Of a stretch of DNA of 7,845 nucleotides, positions 1 through 4,126 are shown one piece after another (within the stretch, counting starts at the first letter, position 1; every line of letters begins with the position of its first letter). Under the pieces are notes generated by a model. It saw only the letters and a list, made by a program, of their open reading frames with translations. It was not told the origin of the DNA and did not search any database. The position numbers and the translations under genes were made by a program. The stretch covers positions 1-7,845 of the forward strand of contig JALFCJ010000037.1 of assembly GCA_022771185.1 (NCBI GenBank), read 5' to 3'. The DNA comes from Spirochaetales bacterium (lineage in GTDB: Bacteria; Spirochaetota; Spirochaetia; Sphaerochaetales; Sphaerochaetaceae).

Positions 1-53
1 GTTTCAGCATACCACCCTATGGCTATATGTATTTGATGAAGAAGGAGGGATAA
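1..53 (+). CDS. 3' end of an unidentified upstream gene (partial)
   Basis: An open frame enters from the left edge and reads FSIPPYGYMYLMKKEG before TAA at 51-53. Only these last 16 codons are visible. The motif PPYGYMYLM resembles the closing beta-strand at the C-terminus of some glycoside hydrolases, which would make sense beside a fructokinase, but that is a weak inference from a very short stretch. The stop codon ends one base before the proposed fructokinase start, so the two genes are probably co-transcribed. Confidence 0.45.
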   Translation, partial: FSIPPYGYMYLMKKEG

Positions 54-57
54 TACG
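43..57 (+). promoter_or_regulatory. Shine-Dalgarno and ACG start of the fructokinase
   Basis: AGGAGGG (44-50) is followed by a 4-nt gap and ACG at 55-57. The spacing is workable for initiation there. It supports ACG, presumably a mutated ATG, as the start rather than the TTG at 199. Confidence 0.6.
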
Positions 58-936
58 GATTACTTATGCTTTGGAGAAATACTTTTCGATATTCTTTCTG
101 GTCAGAGGAAACTTGGTGGAGCACCCCTTAATGTTGCTGCCCACCTTGCTAAGCTTGGCTTTAAGGGAAGTATAGTAAGCTCTGTAGGAGATGACGACTT
201 GGGGAATGAGGCTATCACATCCATAAAGAAAATCGGTATTGATTCTTCCCTGATATCTATTTCATCAAAAGAGACAGGCAGAGCAGATATCACTCTCAAG
301 GATGGAGACGCTGATTATATCTTCAATGATGATTCTGCTTGGGATAATATCCCTAAGCCAAAGAATCTTCCAAAGCATGTTGGTGTCATATACTTCGGAA
401 CCCTAGCCCAGAGATCTGCACTCTCAAGAAAAACTCTTGAAGAAATTCTCTCATTTACAGAGGCAGAAGAGGTCTTTTTCGATGTAAATCTGAGAAAACA
501 ATACTATTCAAGGGAGATAATTGTCGAGGGATTAAGGAAAGCAACGATTCTTAAGATGAATGAGGAAGAGGTTCCTATCATTGAAGATATTCTAGGCATA
601 AAAGAGAGGGATATAGATAAGGCTTCAGAAGAGATTTCAAGGCAATACTCTATCCCTACTGTCATTGTGACTCTTGGAAAGAATGGTGCCCAGATTTTTA
701 GAGATGGATCATGGTGCAAGAGAGAAGCTGAAGCAAAAAGGGTAGTGGATACAGTCGGAGCTGGAGACAGCCTCTCAGCAGGTATAATCGGTTCTCTTCT
801 CAAGGGCTTGGGGATTAAGAAGGCCCTTGAAATAGGAAGTCATATCGCTGCTTATGTAGTATCAGAGGAGGGGGCAATACCTGAGTATGATGAAGAACTC
901 AGGAAATACCTGTTTGAGGAAGGTTTTCTAGCATAG
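55..936 (+). CDS. PfkB-family fructokinase with ACG start
   Basis: Cytosolic sugar kinase of the PfkB/ribokinase family, most likely fructokinase (fructose + ATP to fructose 6-phosphate). Numbering from the ACG gives 293 residues, the usual family length. The N-terminus reads DYLCFGEILFDIL (residues 2-14). GGAPLNVAAHLAKLG (21-35) is the substrate-binding signature typical of fructokinases. DTVGAGDS (232-239) is the PfkB signature 2, with D238 as the expected catalytic base. No ATG, GTG or TTG occurs in frame before 199, which would delete the sugar-binding signature, and the frame is closed by TGA at 37-39. The ACG at 55-57 lies where homologues have M-D-Y, behind AAGGAGGG at 43-50. The upstream gene ends at 53, suggesting an operon, possibly for sucrose or fructoside use. 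Family assignment is strong; the exact sugar is inferred. Confidence 0.9.
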   Translation, partial: TDYLCFGEILFDILSGQRKLGGAPLNVAAHLAKLGFKGSIVSSVGDDDLGNEAITSIKKIGIDSSLISISSKETGRADITLKDGDADYIFNDDSAWDNIPKPKNLPKHVGVIYFGTLAQRSALSRKTLEEILSFTEAEEVFFDVNLRKQYYSREIIVEGLRKATILKMNEEEVPIIEDILGIKERDIDKASEEISRQYSIPTVIVTLGKNGAQIFRDGSWCKREAEAKRVVDTVGAGDSLSAGIIGSLLKGLGIKKALEIGSHIAAYVVSEEGAIPEYDEELRKYLFEEGFLA

Positions 937-1026
937 AATCAGGCCTTAATTGCTTTTACTATCTAACAATATGAAGGCTTACTTCTTTTCTTTATATCTA
1001 CTTATGAGACATACTGATATTTGATT

Positions 1027-1147
1027 CAATGAGGGTCTTTTGAGAGGTAAAAAAGGGCGCCGATTAAAACTGCAAAACCGTTTTTCATCGGTTCGAATCC
1101 GATCGGCACCTCTATAGCTCTCTCAGAATATGGGAGAGTTTTTTTAT
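1027..1147 (+). repeat. tRNA-Cys 3'-half attachment repeat, copy 1
   Basis: First of three near-identical modules. Positions 1070-1111 match the 3' half of a tRNA-Cys: anticodon loop CTGCAAA (anticodon GCA), 3' anticodon strand ACCGT, variable TTTTC, a perfect T-arm ATCGG-TTCGAAT-CCGAT, 3' acceptor strand CGGCACC and discriminator T (U73, as in tRNA-Cys). There is no D-arm and the 5' anticodon strand is replaced by TAAAA, so this is not a complete tRNA gene. Identity that starts in the anticodon loop and runs to the tRNA end is the usual shape of a tyrosine-recombinase att core. The left flank from 1027 (CAATGAGGGTCTTTTGAG) is shared with the other copies. To its right lie integrase-type arm repeats and an integrase stump. 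Confidence 0.75.
1120..1147 (+). terminator. Terminator following tRNA-Cys fragment, copy 1
   Basis: CTCTC (1120-1124) pairs with GAGAG (1134-1138) across a 9-nt loop, followed by seven T. The stem is short, but the arrangement is conserved in all three copies directly after the tRNA-derived sequence. It looks like the native tRNA terminator copied with the att site. Confidence 0.55.
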
Positions 1148-1217
1148 TTTCATATAAAGAATTACTTGTTGCAAAAATTGGAAATTTCAAGTTGATGGGA
1201 TGCCTAAAAAGGAAAAC

Positions 1218-1235
1218 GTTGGCAAAACGTTGACA
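1218..1235 (+). repeat. Integrase arm-type repeats next to att copy 1
   Basis: GTTGGCA (1218-1224) and GTTGACA (1229-1235) are direct repeats with an 11-bp period. They lie 107 bp right of the tRNA-derived core and 45 bp upstream of the integrase-like start codon. The same motif with the same period recurs left of att copies 2 and 3. Helically phased direct repeats flanking an att core are typical arm-binding sites of tyrosine integrases. Confidence 0.55.
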
Positions 1236-1279
1236 GTTTTTGAAAGTCATTTTTTTTGGCTTCAGCGAAAGGATGTAGC

Positions 1280-1423
1280 ATGAAAAAGCCTTTCTATGTG
1301 ACGGTAAGAAAGAAAAAGGACGGCAGGCAAAGCCTCTGCATAGTGTTCAATAATCCAGCTACTGGAGAAAGGGAAAAAGTAGTCTCCGCTTCTTCCCTCT
1401 ACAAAGAATATTTAGGACATTAA
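1280..1423 (+). pseudogene. Truncated tyrosine-integrase N-terminus
   Basis: A 47-codon frame begins at ATG 1280 after a Shine-Dalgarno AAAGGAT (1268-1274) and ends with TAA at 1421-1423. It starts MKKPFYVTVRKKKDGRQSL and continues with IVFNNPATGERE. A basic opening, an aromatic strand and a DPxTGxR-like turn (here NPATGER) are what the N-terminal arm-binding domain of many phage or ICE tyrosine recombinases looks like. The SAM-like core-binding domain and the catalytic R-H-R-Y domain are absent; the sequence after residue 44 has no integrase character. Its place right after the att core and arm repeats is where an integrase gene normally lies. I infer a gene decayed by deletion. The family call rests on a short stretch plus context. 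A free arm-binding or excisionase-like peptide is a less likely alternative. Confidence 0.55.
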
Positions 1424-1433
1424 GCGGGAATCC

Positions 1434-1463
1434 TCGGTAATTCAATTTCTATTGATGTACCGA
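1434..1463. other. Nested inverted repeat / stem-loop
   Basis: TCGGTA (1434-1439) pairs with TACCGA (1458-1463). Inside, TCAAT pairs with ATTGA around TTCT. Together they give an 11-bp stem with one 2x2 internal loop. No T-run follows on either strand, so it is not an ordinary intrinsic terminator. It sits between the integrase stump and the small-toxin promoter; its function is unknown. Confidence 0.4.
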
Positions 1464-1481
1464 AAATCCTTTCTGAAAGTA

Positions 1482-1511
1482 TTGGTTTTTTTCTCTTCTT
1501 TAAAGTACAAT
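1482..1511 (+). promoter_or_regulatory. Candidate promoter of the small toxin gene
   Basis: TTGGTT (1482-1487) and TACAAT (1506-1511) are separated by 18 bp, a plausible sigma-70-type promoter. It would give a leader of roughly 85 nt before the toxin start, a length common for type I toxin mRNAs. Confidence 0.45.
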
Positions 1512-1546
1512 GGCTATAGCACTGTATCTAGGGCGGTTGTTTGCTT

Positions 1547-1575
1547 CATGTCGTTCGACATGGAGGCTTGCCTCC
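1547..1575 (+). promoter_or_regulatory. Two abutting leader hairpins with anti-Shine-Dalgarno
   Basis: CATGTCG-TT-CGACATG (1547-1562) and GGAGGC-TT-GCCTCC (1562-1575) are perfect inverted repeats sharing G1562. The GCCTCC arm is complementary to the toxin Shine-Dalgarno GGAGG at 1591-1595, so it could pair either with its local partner or with the ribosome-binding site. A translational control role is inferred. Confidence 0.45.
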
Positions 1576-1603
1576 AAATCTTTATGGTAAGGAGGTACCT
1601 GCG

Positions 1604-1696
1604 ATGACAGACTTTGAGATCTTATCAACAGTTATTGGCATAATAGGTTTGCTGATTGCGTTATACGCAGCGGTGAAGGAAAAAAATAATCGCTAA
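1604..1696 (+). CDS. Small holin-like / type I toxin peptide (30 aa)
   Basis: Starts MTDFEILSTVIGIIGLLIAL and ends with the charged tail KEKNNR. This is a single transmembrane helix (about residues 6-24) with a short acidic N-terminus and a basic C-terminal tail. It is the layout of the TxpA/BsrG and putative holin-like toxin peptides of Gram-positive type I toxin-antitoxin systems, which act at the inner membrane. A strong AAGGAGGT (1589-1596) lies 7 nt before the ATG. Upstream are a promoter and a structured leader. Downstream, a hairpin overlaps the stop codon and reads as a terminator for the opposite strand, as expected for a 3'-overlapping antisense antitoxin. Family membership is inferred from size, motif and layout. 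It could also be an unrelated membrane micropeptide. Confidence 0.65.
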   Translation: MTDFEILSTVIGIIGLLIALYAAVKEKNNR

Positions 1697-1722
1697 GATG
1701 ATTTTGCGAAGCTCTTAGCGAT
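1681..1722 (-). terminator. Intrinsic terminator reading leftward inside the toxin 3' end
   Basis: A perfect 9-bp stem, ATCGCTAAG (1689-1697) with CTTAGCGAT (1714-1722), has a 16-nt loop and on the minus strand is followed by TTATTTTTT. The U-run is the complement of the AAAAAATAAT that encodes the toxin's Lys-Asn tail. There is no T-run on the plus strand, so it works only for a leftward transcript. Confidence 0.6.
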
Positions 1723-1779
1723 ATGTAATACTAATATCATGAAGCTAGCAATCGTCTTGATGCAGTGCTTCTTGTTTCT
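1683..1779 (-). ncRNA. Predicted antisense antitoxin RNA
   Basis: On the minus strand, a promoter at 1813-1786 would start an RNA near 1779. It would run into the toxin 3' end and stop at a hairpin plus U-run at about 1722-1681. The length of about 95 nt and the convergent 3' overlap match known type I antitoxins such as RatA and SR4. No homology to a known RNA is claimed; start and end are estimates. Confidence 0.4.
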
Positions 1780-1922
1780 ATGTAAATATTATCATTTTCT
1801 ATCTTAAAGTCAAGATAAGTGAAAAGTGCCTTCTTCCACTTAGGATATTGATCCCCAAAACGAGTATTTGCCGACAATGGTAGGATCAACAAACTGTGTT
1901 TTTCATTATCTCCCTGATGGGT
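1737..1922 (-). pseudogene. 3' stump of an unrecognised gene
   Basis: A minus-strand frame of about 62 codons ends at TGA (1739-1737), with residues such as LLILPLSANTRFGDQYPKW and, near the end, ENDNIYIETRSTASRRLL. The composition (mixed hydrophobic strands, aromatic and charged residues) looks like genuine coding sequence. It has no start codon of its own and runs straight into the GTTGACA arm repeats at 1923-1940. The rest of the gene was presumably lost when the island end was formed or rearranged. I do not recognise the family. The candidate antisense promoter lies within this stump. Confidence 0.4.
1786..1813 (-). promoter_or_regulatory. Candidate antisense RNA promoter
   Basis: On the minus strand, TTGACT (1813-1808) and TAATAT (1791-1786) are 16 bp apart. 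The -35 is near consensus and the -10 is moderate. It points toward the toxin 3' end. Confidence 0.4.
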
Positions 1923-1940
1923 GTTGACAAAACGTTGACA
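1923..1940 (+). repeat. Integrase arm-type repeats left of att copy 2
   Basis: GTTGACA at 1923-1929 and again at 1934-1940, an 11-bp period. They lie 79 bp left of repeat copy 2, exactly as far as the last arm repeat lies left of copy 3. Confidence 0.6.
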
Positions 1941-2019
1941 GATTTAGACTCAACTATCATGCAACTATTTTATTGCTGTTTTAAAACTATGTTGTTACTA
2001 TATATCAACTAAGTTGAAA
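1941..2019 (+). repeat. Conserved 79-bp spacer between arm sites and att copy 2
   Basis: This 79-bp segment aligns without gaps to 5016-5094, with only scattered differences. It holds CAACTA twice at 11-bp spacing (1951-1956, 1962-1967) and a near-palindrome CAACTAAGTTG (2006-2016). It looks like the P-arm of the attachment region and may include further integrase or accessory-factor sites. Confidence 0.55.
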
Positions 2020-2137
2020 CAATGAGGGTCTTTTGAGGGGTAAAAAGGGCGCCGATTAAAACTGCAAAACCGTTTTTCATCGGTTCGAATCCGATCGGCA
2101 CCTCTAATGCTCTCTCAGAATATGGGAGAGTTTTTTT
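2020..2137 (+). repeat. tRNA-Cys 3'-half attachment repeat, copy 2
   Basis: Second copy. The tRNA-derived core is 2062-2103 and is identical to copies 1 and 3 over CTGCAAAACC through CGGCACCT. The left flank has GAGGGG where copy 1 has GAGAGG. On its left it carries the arm repeats and 79-bp spacer; on its right lies the AbiE cassette instead of an integrase. It is therefore the junction between the first and second island units. Confidence 0.75.
2112..2137 (+). terminator. Terminator following tRNA-Cys fragment, copy 2
   Basis: CTCTC (2112-2116) and GAGAG (2126-2130) with a 9-nt loop, followed by seven T. Same as in copy 1. The 170 bp from here to the AbiEii stop hold no convincing gene. 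Confidence 0.55.
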
Positions 2138-2307
2138 GTGCATTGTTACTTAGGAATAAGAGAGAACCTATTTGTACCATGCATGTTTTTTTAAGAAAAA
2201 GTCTCGATAACAGCAGGACAAACGAAATTGCTCAAAAGAATGAGGGAAAATGCAAAGCGTCTTTAACAGCTTTCGTTTCTCTTGATGCCAGAAAAATATA
2301 TTAATCC

Positions 2308-3240
2308 CTACAATGTATTGACCTCCTTTTCTAGTTCTCCAATTTTTGCAATGATTGTTTCAAACGCTGGAATATCTCCATACAACATATCTTGCATTGA
2401 TTTATAATCGGTTGCTAAAGCTTTATAACGATATTCAGGAGGAAGTAGTTTTAAAGTACCTGGTTTAGCGTCAGGATAATTGGCCCATGGTCGTGGGTAG
2501 AATTTCATTTTGAAATCTACTACTTTCTTCAAAAGATCAATGTTGGAAAAAGAACTTTGTTTTAATGGAGTGGAAGACATTTGATATAGATCATAGTAAT
2601 GTCTTGAATACCTTTGTGGCATTTCCAAGTGTTCTGGTCTATTTGCTTCATGATGTAAAATTGTAGCTTTTTCACAAAAAGTTCGTTCTGGGGATACTGT
2701 AAGGATTGATGTTTCTTTTTGGTCAAAAATATTCGGATAGTATTCTGCTACATAAGGTTTAATTATTGCATTTTTAGCAGGAGTCCATGCAGCTAAAGCA
2801 CCAATCTCTAATCTGATCACTTGTAAAGTTGCCTGATTTTGAAAAATATGGGGATAAGCAAAGATAACAGTTTGTTTATCTTTTTCATCAATGTAAACAT
2901 TCGCTTCACAACCCATTTCTGAAGATAAGTCAGATTTTATCGATGGACAGAATATGTCCGCTAGAAATATCTCTGCTCGTTTGTTTGCCTCTTTGTTGAA
3001 AGTATCTTGTTTTGTATTAGAACGTTTTTCCCATGGTTCATCTTTGCTGTATCCCAACACGCGCCAATCCAAGATAAGATCAATATCTTCTGAAAAACGA
3101 CTAATCAGGTGATAAGCTTTTGAAAGACTAGTGCCACCTTTGAATGTGATGGCCTTTTTCCATGGCGAGCGGTGGAATAAATAATCCAATGTAAAACACA
3201 CCCAAAAGTCTTTTTCCACAATGGCATCATTTAATCCCAT
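2308..3240 (-). CDS. abiEii: AbiEii/AbiGii-type nucleotidyltransferase toxin, 5' end split off by an insertion
   Basis: Toxin of the AbiE abortive-infection / type IV toxin-antitoxin family, a cytosolic nucleotidyltransferase; characterised relatives modify tRNA or use GTP. The visible 310 residues begin MGLNDAIVEKDFWVCFTLDY. GGTSLSKAY (35-43) and SEDIDL (50-55) form the nucleotidyltransferase core, with D52 and D54 as metal ligands. RTFCEKATIL and the later RHYYDLY match motifs III and IV. ATG 3240 is only an internal Met without a ribosome-binding site. The native frame continues upstream to 3271, then is cut by the 816-bp element at 3276-4091, and resumes at 4092-4126. Joining the pieces gives 332 residues and an ATGA overlap with the antitoxin. 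The toxin is therefore probably poorly made or silent. The family call is strong; the loss of function is inferred. Confidence 0.88.
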   Translation of the reverse strand: MGLNDAIVEKDFWVCFTLDYLFHRSPWKKAITFKGGTSLSKAYHLISRFSEDIDLILDWRVLGYSKDEPWEKRSNTKQDTFNKEANKRAEIFLADIFCPSIKSDLSSEMGCEANVYIDEKDKQTVIFAYPHIFQNQATLQVIRLEIGALAAWTPAKNAIIKPYVAEYYPNIFDQKETSILTVSPERTFCEKATILHHEANRPEHLEMPQRYSRHYYDLYQMSSTPLKQSSFSNIDLLKKVVDFKMKFYPRPWANYPDAKPGTLKLLPPEYRYKALATDYKSMQDMLYGDIPAFETIIAKIGELEKEVNTL

Positions 3241-3271
3241 TTTTGATGATGTATTTCTAAATAGTTCTAAT

Positions 3272-3275
3272 CGTG
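3272..3275. repeat. Target-site duplication, left copy (CGTG)
   Basis: CGTG directly abuts the left TGT terminus. The matching copy is at 4092-4095, directly after the right ACA terminus. Confidence 0.7.
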
Positions 3276-3344
3276 TGTAGAATCCATTAATTTGACCTAC
3301 CTTAATCCATCTAATATAACCTACCCCAATCTAGCTAATTTGAC
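3276..3344. repeat. Left-end multiple terminal repeats of the IS21-like element
   Basis: Three 19-bp units lie at 3278-3296, 3302-3320 and 3326-3344, with exact 24-bp spacing. They are reverse complements of the GTCRAATTAGCTGGATT-type unit. They are the probable transposase-binding sites. Confidence 0.65.
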
Positions 3345-3611
3345 CTATGCAAGAACTTCATGTCCATTGTAGAGAAATTGCTTTTCTGGATAAAGGTTTT
3401 GGAGACCACCGATTTCATCCAGTACAAATATCACCGAATTCAACCAATGGCTTCATGTGCAGTAGATCCGATCTTTGGTGTTTTTCTTTCCACCAGCAAC
3501 TTGGAGGCAAGGTTTAAGCCAAGCTGCATGGCTACTGCGTTATTCCCTTTCTCCTGACTTCTTCCCTGTCATGCCTATTGTTTGGAACAATATGTAAATA
3601 TGGCGACATCC

Positions 3612-3639
3612 TTTGCGTTTATATGTAACGCTGTATAAT
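3612..3639 (+). promoter_or_regulatory. Promoter inside the IS21-like element
   Basis: A perfect -10 TATAAT (3634-3639) is preceded by TTTGCG (3612-3617) at 16 bp. It would transcribe the leader ORF and the amber-interrupted ORF just downstream. Confidence 0.45.
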
Positions 3640-3657
3640 TAGGAGAGACCCCAAAAA

Positions 3658-3711
3658 ATGAATAGAAACGTCAGAAACAGCACAAATCCAGGGAGATCAG
3701 GAGGATTGTGA
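3658..3711 (+). CDS. 17-residue leader ORF coupled to the next ORF
   Basis: ATG 3658 opens a short frame (MNRNVRNSTNPGRSGGL) ending with TGA at 3709-3711, which overlaps the next ATG as TGATG. It starts about 19 nt after the -10 box and has no clear ribosome-binding site. It could be a coupling leader peptide or chance; not recognised. Confidence 0.2.
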   Translation: MNRNVRNSTNPGRSGGL

Positions 3712-3926
3712 TGGTCAGAAGGTATAACGTATACGAGTTGTCCAGTGTACTTGAGTCTGACAAATCCGAAGAAGAGGCCAAACTGGGCAACATACCTGAA
3801 TCTTTCTCAGGTGGCAGCAGGGCAGAGGATATGGAATAGGCCGTAACGATGTTTGACTACGCTCTTGAACTTATTTCTTCAGGGATGGACAGCCCGACCA
3901 TACCCCTCCTTAGACAGTTTGTATAG
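3711..3926 (+). pseudogene. Passenger ORF of the IS21-like element, interrupted by an amber codon
   Basis: A strong AGGAGG (3699-3704) stands 6 nt before ATG 3711. The frame reads MVRRYNVYELSSVLESDKSE through RAEDME, then TAG at 3837-3839. It continues without further stops through AVTMFDYALELISSGMD and PTIPLLRQFV to TAG at 3924-3926. The sequence around the first stop (AEDME-stop-AVTMF) reads smoothly if TAG was once CAG (Gln), giving a 71-residue acidic protein. I do not recognise the family. The position inside the element ends marks it as a passenger gene or a fragment captured during formation of the element. A 42-residue truncated product could still be made. Confidence 0.4.
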
Positions 3927-3977
3927 ATTCCAGGACTATCTGCACAATACAAACCCTGGAAGGTACTAAAGGGGGAG

Positions 3978-4091
3978 GTCAAGTTAGCTGGATTGGTATT
4001 TTTCGCCCTCTCAATACCAGGGTCGAATTAGCTGGATTTAGGGAGGGTCGAATTAGTTGGATTGGGGTAGGTCGTTTTGCTGGATTTTACA
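3978..4091. repeat. Right-end multiple terminal repeats of the IS21-like element
   Basis: Four units start at 3978, 4022, 4047 and 4071 (for example GTCGAATTAGCTGGATTTA at 4022-4040). The last three are spaced 25 and 24 bp. The first is separated by 44 bp through an insert that contains a possible hairpin, GGTATT...AATACC. Confidence 0.65.
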
Positions 4092-4095
4092 CGTG
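4092..4095. repeat. Target-site duplication, right copy (CGTG)
   Basis: CGTG directly follows the terminal ACA. Deleting the element plus one copy restores the toxin reading frame, which independently confirms the boundary. Confidence 0.7.
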
Positions 4096-4126
4096 CAATT
4101 TCTGGTAGTTTTGCTATTTTTCTCAT
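4092..4126 (-). pseudogene. abiEii: Detached 5' end of the AbiEii toxin gene
   Basis: ATG (4126-4124) overlaps the antitoxin TGA (4125-4123) as ATGA. The frame reads MRKIAKLPEIA plus two bases of an Arg codon before the insertion boundary. Removing 3276-4091 and one CGTG copy joins CG to A (CGA, Arg12) and continues LELFRNTSSK into the main body at Met23. This fixes the true start of the toxin. Confidence 0.8.

Larger units (their letters stand above)
3276..4091. mobile_element. IS21-like 816-bp element lacking transposase, inserted in the AbiEii gene
   Basis: The ends are TGTAGAATCCA (left) and TGGATTTTACA (right), i.e. TGT...ACA inverted termini. Each end carries several inward-facing 19-bp repeats of the type GTCRAATTAGCTGGATT, at about 24-25 bp spacing. 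Multiple terminal repeats with TGT/ACA ends are characteristic of the IS21 family. The element is flanked by a 4-bp direct repeat CGTG (3272-3275 and 4092-4095), which fits IS21-type target duplication. IS21 elements are normally 2-2.5 kb with istA and istB; neither is present here, so this is an internally deleted or passenger derivative mobilised in trans. A minus-strand stretch at about 3350-3580 may be a degenerate coding remnant, which I could not assign. Confidence 0.75.

Noticed and set aside
199..936. Fructokinase starting at TTG 199 (245 residues)
   Set aside because: It would omit the conserved N-terminal strand and the GGAPLN substrate-binding motif, and there is no ribosome-binding site near it.
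1055..1111. A complete minimal tRNA lacking the D-arm (GGCGCCG...CGGCACC acceptor, T-arm, GCA anticodon loop)
   Set aside because: GGCGCCG gives one mismatch with the 3' acceptor strand and is lost in copy 3 (ATGCGTCG). The 5' anticodon strand does not pair and no D-arm fits in the space. A tRNA 3' fragment created by integrase crossover explains all copies better.
1923..1940. GTTGACA repeats as promoter -35 boxes or a CRISPR-like array
   Set aside because: The units are only 11 bp apart with no -10 boxes downstream and no spacers of CRISPR length. Their place beside each att core fits arm-binding sites better.
2107..2304. A 65-codon plus-strand frame starting in att copy 2
   Set aside because: It begins inside the tRNA-derived terminator, has no ribosome-binding site and no recognisable features; most likely chance.
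3360..3557. A 65-codon plus-strand frame within the IS21-like element
   Set aside because: No ribosome-binding site and implausible composition. The opposite strand looks more coding-like (a possible degenerate remnant) but is also broken, so neither is called a gene.
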